From Cryptomeria japonica (taxonomy: Eukaryota > Streptophyta > Pinopsida > Cupressales > Cupressaceae), in the NCBI RefSeq assembly GCF_030272615.1, contig NC_081414.1:338006502-338070501 (forward strand): a stretch of 64,000 nucleotides of DNA. Reading direction: 5' to 3'. The position numbers were made by a program, and so were the translations under genes. This document shows positions 23,710-33,952 of this stretch, one piece after another (the stretch's first letter is position 1; every line of letters starts with the position of its first letter). The notes under the pieces were generated by a model, which worked only from the letters and a program-made list of their open reading frames with translations, had not been told where the DNA came from and searched no databases.

Positions 23710-24863
23710 GCTTTTCCTTCTCCACAAGGAATATATCCCATCCATTTTCTGTTTCTTCTGTTACCTCATTTACTCTTCCTACCATTAGTGCAATATGCGA
23801 GTGTGCAGTAGAGAATACTGACCGGTTGGCTTCTGCAATTAAGTCATCTATCTCCTTTGGTGAGTTTACTGGGTAGACAACAAGTAATTTTTCAATTTTG
23901 ATTTTCTTGTCAAGCTCTACCACAACTTGTCTTCTTGCTTCCAGTCTCTTGAATAATTCATTTGGTAGTTCATCTACCACTTGCATTAAGAACTTCTTAT
24001 AGATATCCAGGTGTAAAATGACACTGTTTTCAACATGTTCTTTATCATCTATTGATAGTGAGTCATACAATTTATTGATGTTTTTGAGTTTTCCTTCTTC
24101 TGTGATCTCATCTAACAGTTTGTCAATTGGAGCAATGTTTTTTTGAGTCTTTTTCTTTGGTGTCAATTTCTTTTTCTTAGGGGTTGTCTTCTTGACCAGA
24201 GACCTCACTGCCTGTTGTTTTTGTCTAGTTCTTCTAGGCGAGGGTGTGGATGCCGGTGAAGAATCCCTTTTCCTTACAACTCATTTAAATGCTACAGGCA
24301 TATCACTTTCAGAAGAAGTAGCCACCGGTGAAAGGTGAGTTCCAGGTTGTAATGCTTCCAACTCATCTTCAGTGATGCCGGTTTGTTTCAGTACATCTTC
24401 TTTGATAGCCTTTGCCTGCCTTGAGCCTCTTCTCACAGTTGCTTCAACTTTCTTTACTCTCTTCTTAGATTGAATTTGGCTTTCAATGGTCTCAGCACTA
24501 CCGAATACTTCTTCCTTGGGTGCTTCCAGAAGGGCTTTTGCATAAGTTTCAATGATGTGGTCATCAGTCTCATAGCCCATTTCAGTAACCCAAATTGTTC
24601 TTGGGATAACTGTTTCCATCTAGATCTCATCCTTTTTAATTACAAAGCATATATCATCCTTATATTTGTTAACAATTTTATGTGACAGTCTGATTCTTTT
24701 GTTCATTCTGGCCTTTAGTGCTTGAAAATACTCATTGATATTCTTTTCCTTGTTTTCACCCATGTTGTTGAATAGGTCTGATAACTGTTTCCCTACCAGT
24801 ATGTCAAATCCAATGTTCTGGTTGCCTATACCAGGCACCTGTTTGGTTATGTGTAGCATTAAG
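23693..24863 (-). pseudogene. Family Y ORF2, C-terminal two thirds (continues from 59123)
   Basis: The reading frame of 59891-59123 continues here exactly when element C and one copy of its duplication are removed (FGNLLVCLMLHITKQ). Downstream: a charged helical region to 24620, a stop at a likely Gln, a segment starting METVIPRTIW, a basic region (KKRVKKVEATVRRGSRQ), a stop at a likely Arg, a very basic linker (KKTTPKKKKLTPKKK) and an acidic/helical tail ending at a TAA near 23684, just inside copia X. Length with the N-terminal part is about 650 codons. Lys-rich patches suggest nuclear or nucleic-acid contacts. Function unknown. Confidence 0.7.
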
Positions 24864-26119
24864 TGTAGACACCTAAAAATGTCTCATTGATCATGTACTA
24901 ATTATTCCTCTAATTGATTAAATAATTCTATAATTATTTAATTAATTTAATTAATCTATTTCTTCTAATTTCATATTTCCTCATAATCTTACTAATTAAT
25001 TCTCAATTTCTATTTCTATCATCATTTAATCATTTTCTAAATATTAATTATTTAATTAATTCTAATTAATTCCCCAATTTAAATAATCTTTATTATTTAA
25101 ATAAATTACTAATTATTCAATTTCTATCTCCAATTATCTAATCATTCAACTCTCTTCTAAATGTTAATTAAATATTTATTATTTAATTAATTGTGATTTA
25201 ATCCTTTAATTTGAATAATCTTTATTATTTTAATTAAAGTCCATTTCTAAAATAATTAAATAGTTTCTTTAAATTATTTAATTAACTAATTGATTCTTCC
25301 ATTTCTAGTTCCCCAAATTCAAATTTCATTTAATTTCATATTCTTCTAATTTCTTCCAAATTCAATTACACGTGCATGATTTCAAAAACCAAATTGAAAA
25401 TCAAAGTCAAGTTCTAGATATATTCAAATACTAAATTGAATTAAATTAAATTCAATTATTTGAATTAAAATCTCATGCAAAGATTAAATTATCATGCAAA
25501 GATTAAATTGAAAATCTAAATCTAAATGCAAGCACATGCTAAATTAATTAATTCAATCAATTAATTAATTAAATCATTTATCTCTCTAATCTCTATTTTC
25601 ATCTTTCAATTAGCTTTTTCTAAATTTAGTTGTCATCTTCTTTATTTCCTCCAATCATTCCTTTTCTTCATTCAGTCAGCTTTTTCTCAATCAGTTGACT
25701 CAATTAATCTATTCAATCTATTGAGTTTCACCCCTACAATTAGTAGTTCAACTATCAATTTGCATTTGAGCTCACCTGAGTTCACACCTCTTGATCAATC
25801 TGTTCCACCTTTCAATCAATCTCATCCAATTTTCTATAAATTGAGCATCCAATCTCCATTTTCAACAATCACGAACTTCAAATCTTTGTGTCACTTGCAG
25901 GTTACCAGTGCAATATCTGAGAGCCATCATACCACGAAGAGGAGAAGAGCAATGGAAGCGATATGCCATCTTTGGATAGGGAGTTTTATTGAATGATTTT
26001 AATTCCTATTTCTTAATTGCATTATTTCATTGGTTTTATGTTTGAATTGCTTAGATAGTTAAGGATTTCGTGATTGACCTTATTTCCTATTTAGCAATGG
26101 TATCTTTGAGCATAACACA
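24864..26119 (+). repeat. 5' LTR of element C
   Basis: It begins TGTAGACACCTAAAAATG and ends CATAACACA. It is very rich in aatt/attaatt motifs. It is nearly colinear with 57870-59122 with scattered substitutions and small indels. The TGTAGACACCTAAAA start is shared with the LTR of nested element E. Confidence 0.95.
25835..25841 (+). promoter_or_regulatory. TATA box candidate in the LTR of C
   Basis: tataaat lies about 970 bp into the 1256-bp LTR; the same site is kept in the 3' LTR at 58838-58844. Position fits a U3/R boundary; not proven. Confidence 0.45.
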
Positions 26120-26122
26120 TTT

Positions 26123-26141
26123 TGGTGAACCCGACGTGAAC
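26123..26141 (+). other. Primer-binding site of element C
   Basis: tggtgaacccgacgtgaac follows the LTR after a ttt spacer. It resembles a degenerate tRNA-Lys-type site (compare E at 45375-45394, same spacing), but the tRNA is not certain. Confidence 0.55.
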
Positions 26142-26227
26142 GAACAACAATTTAACCTTTTTCTCGATTTTGTGTGATTTTTGCAGATTGTGCGGATTTT
26201 TCATTTTTTTTGCAGGTTGCATGAATT

Positions 26228-26400
26228 TTGAGAAAATATTTTATGTCATGCAATCGAGCTTACATTGTCATGCAATCGCATAGACAAAATTACGCATTCG
26301 AACCTTCGGGGTTACGCATTCATCCTATCAGGGTCATGCAATCACCCTGTCTGGATCACGCAATCGCCCTTTCTGTGTCACACATCCGCAAGGTTAATTG
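26228..26400 (+). repeat. CpG-containing short repeats in leader of C, block 1
   Basis: Degenerate units of the type tcatgcaatcg, ttacgcattcg and tcacgcaatcg recur at least seven times, spaced about 20-30 bp. Block 2 lies at 26800-26960, on the other side of a leader exon. Confidence 0.8.
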
Positions 26401-26492
26401 CTATTTTATTTTTCTTCTGTCTGTTATCAATTCTATATTACTCTATCCTAAATTTGGTTAATCTAGGATCAAAATTACTTTTTACTTCAGGA

Positions 26493-26758
26493 TTTGATTA
26501 ACAAAGTTTATGGCAAGAAAAGTTCAGTTCAAAATTTCAGGTGCAAGAAGGACGAAACAACAAAGGAGGGAGGCCAAACGATATCGAAAAGTTCTCCAGG
26601 TAGAAAAATTGATACAGGATTCAGAAGAACAACTAGCCTTAGATAGATATAATAGCTTAGTTCTTTCTTATACAGTCAAATATGATCTAATCAATATTGA
26701 ATGGATAATGGGGGAATTGGCTAGGGCTTCACAATTGGTTTCACAGGTTCCTGATCAG
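26493..26758 (+). CDS. Leader exon of C: small basic helical ORF
   Basis: An ATG at 26510 starts an 84-codon frame: an Arg/Lys-rich N terminus (ARRTKQQRREAKRYRK) followed by a helical, mildly acidic part. The exon is bounded by good plant splice signals: acceptor tttttacttcag before 26493, donor cag/gttt at 26758/26759, and acceptor tctgtttgcag at 27018. Spliced, the frame gains LVADS and stops; unspliced it stops after one Val. No homologue is recognised. It may be an extra ORF like those upstream of gag in other Tat-lineage elements, or part of a captured gene. Confidence 0.4.
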
Positions 26759-26799
26759 GTTTAGTTTTCTTCTATTTTTCTAATTTTCTTTTTTGTTGT

Positions 26800-26960
26800 C
26801 TGCATTCTATCATGCAATCGAGCTGTTAGAGCTACGCAATTGATCAAACACCATCACGCATTCGCTCTGTCAGATTTACGCATTCGCTCTGTTAGATTCA
26901 TGAATTCGGTCTATAGGTATCACACAATTGCTCAGGTAGTATTACGCGATCGCCTCTGTC
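26800..26960 (+). repeat. CpG-containing short repeats in leader of C, block 2
   Basis: Units such as tcatgcaatcg, tcacgcattcg, ttacgcattcg and ttacgcgatcg continue the family of block 1. They lie within the inferred intron 26759-27018. Confidence 0.8.
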
Positions 26961-27059
26961 AAGTTTTCAAGTTTCTATTTTTGTTGGTTTAAATTTACTA
27001 CTAATCTTCTGTTTGCAGCTTGTGGCAGATTCATAGTGAGGATTAGAATAGTAATTTTG

Positions 27060-27345
27060 CATGCACACCTCACACTTCAATTTTTAGTGCTTAAAATCAA
27101 CAACAATTAAAAAGGACATGCATGCACACCTCACACTTCAATTTTTAGTGCTTAAAATCAATAGTAGTTAAAAAGGACATGCATGCATAATCTCACACTT
27201 CATTGTTGGTGTTTAAAATGAACATGGGCTAAAATTGACATGCGTGTATCTCACACTTGGTTTTTGGTGCTTAAAAATCAAACAAATGGTTAAAATTGAC
27301 ATGTATGCCTTCATTCTTGGATTTGGTGTTTAAAATTGACATGCA
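27060..27345 (+). repeat. 61-bp tandem repeat array in leader of C
   Basis: Four and a half units start at 27060, 27121, 27182, 27243 and 27304. The core is catgcacacctcacacttca followed by tttttagtgcttaaaat and ggacatg. The first two are nearly identical and later ones progressively diverged. Confidence 0.9.
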
Positions 27346-28357
27346 CATGCAGATCTAACACCTAAATTTGGGCTATAAAACGAACGTGAATCAGGCTACA
27401 TTAGATTAAATCATTTTCCATTTTCTTAAGGGAAAAGAACTTTTTGGTGTTTGGGGTGGACCTACAGTTGCACTAACTGACTTTCTACTTGCCATCGGGC
27501 TCTTGGGAGAAAGAAGGAAGGTGACAATGACATCCAAATTTTATTTTTGTTCTACGTAGTGAGGGGTATCTTTGACTGGGGATTTCATCACCCCATAGAG
27601 GGACTTCAAATTGGGATGCGTTGGGGATATAATCTCTCCCAGCATACTCTCGAGTGGGTTTTTTGAGCCGCTATATAAATATACTGGTTAGGCGGCTAGA
27701 GTGTTGAGTGAATTCGACGTATGTGGGGCCTTCCCTACACCGATAAGCTCAACTAAAGCCTTAAGTGGCTTTCTCTGAGAATCCGTCGTTGGATCAAGAC
27801 CCCTCGAAACCTAATACTAAGAACCAATTTAGTTGCGAAAAATCCTACGTTCAGTGGTTCGAGGAGTGCGGATCGTACCCCATAGATACCCCTCATGTAC
27901 CTTACATTATGAGACAGAAATCCCTCGGTGATAAGATCTTCGAATCTTTAGGGTAAGAGAGACTGGCATGCCCGAGAAGTGTGTGCCGTGGAGTGGAGAC
28001 AGTGCTGCCAAACTCTCTATCTGTCCATCTTGTTTCGGTATTTTGCTGTGGGTGCCTCACTAAATGGTGTCCACTATCTAGCCTAAGATTGTATTCTATG
28101 CTTTTTTATGTACCGTTGTGATAGACCAGTATTGAGTTAGTCCCTTGGGCTAGTTCATGCCCTATCCCACGTATCTTTGAATTTTCCAAGATTGTATGAA
28201 AATTGAGTCAGTCAGCTATACATACTTACCAACCATTGTTCTCAGATTTGGAAAACTGCAAAACATTGTCCTACACACGAAGTTACCAAAAACAAAGTCC
28301 ATTTTGAAACCGATTCTCAAAAATCCTTACATACTTGTGACCTTAGGCAATCCCTCA
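27346..28357 (+). other. GC-richer leader segment of C with a short ORF
   Basis: The segment contains tatataaata at about 27671-27680 and an open frame 27765-27956 (63 codons: SYVQWFEECG, PYIMRQKSLG) that ends at ggtaagaga, a strong donor-like site, so it could be a further leader exon. The rest has no recognisable motif. The segment is less AT-rich than its neighbours, which suggests functional or captured sequence. Confidence 0.35.
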
Positions 28358-28612
28358 CATAGTCTTTTGCATCATCCCACTTACATCCTCATTATCGTCC
28401 ATAGTCTTTTGCATAATCCCACTTACGTCCTCATTATTGTCCATAGTCTTTTGCATAATCCCACTTACGTCCTCATTATCATCCATAGTCTTTTGCATAA
28501 TCCCACTTATGTCCTCATTATCGTCCATAGTCTTTTTCATAGTCCCACTTACGTCCTCATTATCGTCCATAGTCTTTTTCATAGTCCCACTTACATCCTA
28601 AGTCTTTTGCAT
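28358..28612 (+). repeat. 42-bp minisatellite in leader of C
   Basis: Six units (28358, 28400, 28442, 28484, 28526, 28568) plus a partial one share the core catagtcttttgcataatcc and cacttacgtcctcattatcg. Because 42 is a multiple of three it stays open on both strands: hydrophobic on plus, acidic (DDNEDVSG) on minus. I treat both frames as by-products. Confidence 0.92.
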
Positions 28613-28756
28613 TATCATCCATATTAGTTTCATAGTCCTACGTTAGCATATACATCTTCATCTAGACCTCATATATGTCTAAGTCCATTATCAGTTATAG
28701 GTTCATAGCATGTGCCTTCATGGGCCTCCCAGGTGATTGTTTTCTCCCCTTCGAGC

Positions 28757-29801
28757 AACCTAATATAGTTCCAAACGGTGGTCAACGAGAAATCATTGAT
28801 GGTCTAGCTAACTTAGCTTGAGATTTAAGAAGAAGCGCACCTCAATATATGGGAGTCATATATGAGATAGACATTGAGTCTAGGATTTCCCATAAAATTG
28901 ATAGAGAGATTGAAGCTGAACAACTTCGTCAACAAATGGAAAGACTTGCATTAGAGAAATCTAGAAATGCTAAAAAGGTCTCACATCAAAATCCTCAATA
29001 GAGAGTCTAGTATACTCTTGCATACCTCATGTTTACGTCTACTGTCTAGTGTTAGGTCATCATCATCTTGCATTGAACCATCCTCATATAGGCAATTTTA
29101 GATGCCCGTCACAAGATCCTAGAAAGAAAAAGGAATAATGGACCCGAACAACATGCAGTCTATAAACCCTACTTGGAACATGGACATGTCAATAGGTCAA
29201 CACTCAGGTACACAAACAATGTCCACCTTAAATGAATTACAACAACATCTGACAAAGGAAGAAATTGAGTTTGCACAGCAAGACCCTCATGTCCTCATGA
29301 TCCTAGATGCACTTATACATAGTGATAGGGACAAGTATCTTCGCTGTTAATACAAAATGGGGCAAAACTATCTAATGATTTTGATGTCACAAAGATTTTA
29401 CCACCAAGAAAAACTTTAGGTCAAGATAACAGTGAAACACCACCCTTGACACAAATACAAGCAGTGACATCCAGTCTTCCTCAAAGCATACCTCTTCAAA
29501 CAAATGTCAACACAAATGCAAATTTTCAAACAAGCATGTCATCTTCAGTGGTCAATGCTAGTATACCATCACAGAGCATACCAATAATATCAAGTGTCTC
29601 AGCACCTATTCAAATGCAAGCAACAAGTGCAACCCAACCTCCAGTGGGATCCACGTATAGTCATCAAAATGCAAACCTAGGTATTACCAATACAACAAGT
29701 ACAACTCAACCAAACATAGGTTCACATATCGCCTATTTTACAGTACCTAGTGGAACACACAACACACAAGGTTATAATCTTGGTACTTTCCAACAACCTC
29801 C
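28757..29801 (+). pseudogene. Element C gag, N-terminal part
   Basis: A charged helical segment (KIDREIEAEQLRQQMERLALEKSRN, two shorter runs) is followed by a stop, then a frame from 29138 (LNELQQHLTKEEIEFAQQD). After a frameshift near 29345 comes a Gln/Thr/Ser-rich segment to 29801 ending TFQQPP. Copia D interrupts the frame here. Removing D and one cctcc restores QQPPSYATT at 48145. Matches the low-complexity N-terminal part of Tat-type Gag before the core; E has a different, equally low-complexity one. Confidence 0.7.
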
Positions 29802-31321
29802 TGTCGGCATTATGTGAACCGGTATGAGGACATAATGATATTGTATGTTGTCATTGATGTCAATATGTGATATAAAGAGAGAACTGATATATGTGAGAAC
29901 CGGTATATATGCCAAAGTAAAGTGGTTTATTTGTTCAAGGTGAACCGACATGTCAAGGTGAACCAGCATGTAGTCATGGGAACCAGCACATGGAAGCATT
30001 GTATGACTACTGGTTGGTAGGTAATTTCCACTTTAGGATTTCCGGTTGGAGTATCTCAAGCTTGTGTGACTCAATCGGTGATCTTTATGTGATGAAGTTA
30101 GCATGATAACGAAGAACAGATAGTGTTGCCATGTAAGCCTTGTGCGCGTGAAGGATCTTACATAAAGAAGAGTGTTCCTATCTACCTCAGGAATGTGCGA
30201 AGTCTGTAAATGGTGATAACGTGTGATGGGTTATCAGCCACCATGAAATCAGTGGAAAATGAACAATGGAGAATGTCTTGAGATTGGATCAAGACTATTG
30301 CATTCAATATAGTATGATCAATGGTTAGGATTGAACCATTTGAATTCCTTAACCTAACAGGTCTAGGGTTTAGGGTTTATGCTATCGACTTGTTTGTTGT
30401 CCTATAAGGTCGATGTTGTGATTCTTTCAGAGTTTATTGGCAAAAGTTGTGTGTGTGTATCTAAGAGAAGAGATACGTGATTCTTGCTAGACCAAAGGAG
30501 AGAAGTCATATCTGAAGAGTGTAAGTGCAGAAGGTGAAGAGGAGCTTAAGTGGATTTGCATTGGCATTGAATGCTATTATCAGGTCATTGATATACCTGT
30601 TGATCTTTAACTACTTCAACAGTTGTGAAATCCCCTAATAGGGTAGTCTTAACCGACTTGTTCAAAATCCTCTAACAGGGTAACTCGAAGCTACTGAGTC
30701 ATTGATATCCTTTAGCTATTGAGTTCTTGAAATCCTCTAACAAGGTACCCTTAACAGGGTTTAACCCTTAATTGGGTATTGTAGCCATCCCTTAACCAGG
30801 TGATCCCTAACAGGATCGGTTCCTAATAGAACCTATTGTATCTGTCTTTAACCAGACAAGGCTCCTAACAGAGTGGACTTCCAAAGAGTTCAAAAACAAG
30901 CTTGTGGGTATTCATCCCCACCATGGTTTTTCCTAGTTGGGTTTCCACGTGAAAAATATGTGTGTCATGTGTGATGTTTTCTTAATGTGATGTTATGGTT
31001 GTTTTCTGATTAAGTGGTGATGCATGTTGATCTTGCTGTAATATGTACATCTTTGATGGTAGATTGCCTGTTCATGCATTAGAGTGAAATGGGAATGAAG
31101 AGTTAGATTATATGAGAAGATAAGTGTCAACCGGTCTTTGCTCGTCTTAGTTACATTGGGTTTTGCCGGTTGAACTCTGTTGAAGGACCCGTGCTGCTGT
31201 TTGTCTGTCAGTGCATAAGTGTTAGTTGACAAACTGGTTTAAGGTTTAGTTTTTGCCTGTACCAATTCAACCCCCCCTCTCAGTACCTGTTTGGTACTAT
31301 TTGTTCATCATTAAGTTATCA
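29802..31321 (+). repeat. 5' LTR of copia D
   Basis: It runs TGTCGGCATTATGTG ... TTAAGTTATCA, 1520 bp. Inside is a series of taacagggt/taaccgggt phrases (about 30620-30900), a telobox/TATA core, gggtttccacgtg, and caacccccccctctcagtac near the end. Confidence 0.95.
30365..30409 (+). promoter_or_regulatory. Telobox and TATA-like box in the LTR of D
   Basis: agggtttagggttta (30365-30379) is a two-unit telobox. TATAAGG follows at 30403-30409. The 3' LTR keeps both (47185-47199, 47223-47229). Likely core promoter; inferred. Confidence 0.5.
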
Positions 31322-31323
31322 AT

Positions 31324-31335
31324 TGGTATCAGAGC
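31324..31335 (+). other. Primer-binding site of copia D
   Basis: tggtatcagagc matches the plant copia consensus complementary to initiator tRNA-Met exactly, two bases after the LTR end. Confidence 0.95.
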
Positions 31336-31392
31336 ATCCTCTAGGTCGCCTGTGTTGTAAGCTTAACTGCTTGAGGGAAAGATCCTATTGTA

Positions 31393-32427
31393 ATGATGAA
31401 GAGGGAAGGTCCAAAGTTTAACAAAGAAAATTTCAGTATATTGAAAGACAGAATAAAGATATACATCAGAAGCATGGGTGCTCAACACTGGAGCTATGTT
31501 GAGAATCCCTATGTTTCCCCTACCGGTACTCTCACCGATGATCAAAAGAGAGAGATACAGGAGAATGGGCAAGTCATGGAAGCCCTAATCAGTAGTTTAT
31601 CTGATATTGAGTTCATTGATGTCCAAGATAAGGTAAATCCCAAAAAGGTATGGGATGCTCTTGAAAATATCTATGGAGGTGATGAGCATGTAAAACAAGC
31701 TAAGGAAGAAAGCCTTAGAGGAAAGTTTGAAGACATGCGAATTGTTGAAGGTGAAACCATTCAACAATATGGTATTAGAATCAAAATTGTTGTCAGAGAT
31801 ATCAAGAGTGCAGGTGGTAAAATGGAAGATTCCACTATGGTAAGCAAAGCCCTGATTTCCCTATTGCCGGTCTATGCAATAAGGGTTGCTGCTATTCAGG
31901 AGGTGAGATCAATAGACAAGACTAAGGTATCCTTGGACTCCATCATAGCAAAGTTGACAGCCTATGAGCTAAATAGTTTTGATGGCAGTGCTCAAAAGAC
32001 TGAATCAACTTTTAGAGCTTCTGCTGTACCATCCAAGAAAGGAAAAGAAGCAAGCACTAGTGGTGAACCAAGATAGAGCAGAGTAATGGATGATGAGGAG
32101 TTTCTGATGGAATTTGAAGCTCTTCTTGCCAGGAAATTTCCAAAAGGAACCTGTAAATACAGAGGTAAGCTCCCTTTGAAATGTTTTTCATGTAATCGGA
32201 TAAGACATATTGCTATGAACTATCCTAATAGTGACAACAAGGACAAATTGGAAAGATTCAGGAAATTCAAAGGAGGAAACCGGAGAAACTATTTTGTTGC
32301 AGTTGATGAAGGTGTCATAGATGAGGAATCAGAAGATGAAGAGAATGAAGAGATTGTGTTTGTTGCTGTAAAGGAAGATGTGTCAGACAAGAAGGCTCTT
32401 GTCTCCCGCTTTGATAATTTAAATTAG
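31393..32427 (+). pseudogene. Copia D gag
   Basis: The frame opens at the ATG at 31393 (or 31396). It reads as copia Gag: SLSDIEFIDVQDKVNPKKVWDAL (in two halves), IVEGETIQQYGIRIK, then MVSKALISLLPVY. A TAG at 32074 interrupts, and the frame continues to a CCHC knuckle (CFSCNRIRHIAMNY) near 32180 in which the last Cys is Tyr and the usual Gly is Arg, so zinc binding is probably lost. An acidic segment ends at a TAG at 32425-32427 where Gln usually precedes the protease. Confidence 0.9.
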
Positions 32428-33898
32428 TGGATTATTGACAGTGGTTGCTCACACCATATGACTGGTGACTGGAGCAAGTTTCTATCCTTGGAAGAGTATG
32501 ATGGTGGTGTGGTTCATTTTGGCAATGATGCACCATATATTGTTAAAGGAAAAGGGTCCATCCCTTTGAATGGAAAGAGTAGTGCTGACAATGTGTATTG
32601 GGTTGATGGTCTCAGACACAAACTTTTGAGTGTTGCCCAGCTGAATGACAATGGCCTCACTCTGGAACTCAAGAATGGAATCTGCATAATCAAAGGAAAA
32701 GATGGTGAATTGGTGGCCACCGGCATGCAGACCAAAGGTAACCTATTTCATCTGAATGCAAACATAAGTACATGTCTTATGGCTAAGTTTGATGATAGCT
32801 AGATATGGCATAGGAGAGTCTGCCATGTAAACTTTGATAATATTGTGAAGGCTAGTAAGATCAAGGCAGTTAGAGGGTTGCCGGTGCTAAGCAAATTGGA
32901 TAATACCTTGTGTAGAGAGTGTCAATTGGGGAAAATGTCTTCCTCAACCTTTAAAGGTAAATCTTTCACTGCTGACAACTTGCTTGATCTTATGCATACT
33001 CATTTGTGTGGTCTTATGAAAACTAGAAGTGTGCAGGGTGATAGGTACTTCATGATTCTCACTGATGACTACTCAAGAATGATGTGGGCCACATTCTTGA
33101 AAGACAAGTCTGAAGCCTTTGTGAAGTTCAAAGCTTTCAGAGCATTAGTGGAGAAGGAAAGTAGTAAAAGGATCAAGTGTCTCAGAATTGATCAAGGAGG
33201 GGAATTCACTTCCAGTGAATTCAACAAGTATTGTGAAGAATTTGGCATCAAGAGGCAACTATCTGCCCCTCGGACTCCACAACAGAATGGCCTAGTACAA
33301 AGGAATAACCAGACTGTGGTTGAAGTAGCTAGAACCATGTTGATTCAAGGAAAAGTAGCTCACACCTTTTGGAGAGAAGTGGTAAGCACTGTAGTCTACA
33401 CAATGAACTGGGTACTCATCAAGAACTCATAAGGATAAAATTCCTTATGAGTATTGGACCGGTAAGACACCTGTGGTTAGCTACTTTAGGGTATTTGGTA
33501 GCAAATTTTACATCAAGAGGAGTGAACATTAGGGCAAGTTTGAAGCTAAATGTGATGAGGGAATATTCCTAGGATATTCCACCAAGAGTAAAGCTCTCAA
33601 GTGTTTCAACAATAGGACTCAGAGAATTATGGAAAGTATCAATGTGAGAGTTGATGAAACCTCTGAGAAACTAGAGGAAACAGATAGTGAGCAAGCTGTA
33701 AATGAACCGGTTGCAACCTTCTGGGAACCGGTTGTCAGTCAACCAAGTACCAATAATAGTGTTCTTGAACCGATGAATGTTGATACTGATGAAGATGAGG
33801 ATGAAGAGGAAAAGAAAGAAGAACCAGTCAAGACTATTCCTCGGTATGTGAAGCTGAATCATGATCCTAAGAAGATCATAGGAGATAAGGATGCATGA
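32428..33898 (+). pseudogene. Copia D protease and integrase
   Basis: The protease active site WIIDSGCSHHMTGD is at the start. GAG-pre-integrase IWHRRVCHVNF (about 32805) follows a TAG at a usual Gln, then CRECQLGKM. In the integrase core the first catalytic Asp is His (MHTHLCG), the second is present (LRIDQGGEF), and the Glu of the usual VER is Gln (GLVQRNN). A frameshift near 33428 and a stop near 33530 follow, then an acidic linker (DTDEDEDEEEKKEE) to 33898. Integration competence is lost by residue changes as well as stops. Confidence 0.88.
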
Positions 33899-33952
33899 AT
33901 CCTTACAAGAAGGAAGATCAGAAAAAACTCATGTTTGACCTCTGAATTTGAG

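Noticed and set aside
24864-26119. Matrix-attachment or origin function for the AT-rich LTR of C
   Set aside because: The aatt-rich composition alone is no evidence, and the segment is fully explained as an LTR.
28358-28612. Possible CRISPR-like array
   Set aside because: Units are directly adjacent without variable spacers and the DNA is clearly plant; it is a minisatellite.
28196-28627. 143-codon plus-strand ORF over the minisatellite
   Set aside because: Most of it is the 42-bp repeat read in one frame; the other strand is equally open, so coding is unlikely.
30365-30379. Interstitial telomere remnant
   Set aside because: Only two units, present at the same place in both LTR copies, so it is an LTR promoter motif rather than a chromosome-end relic.
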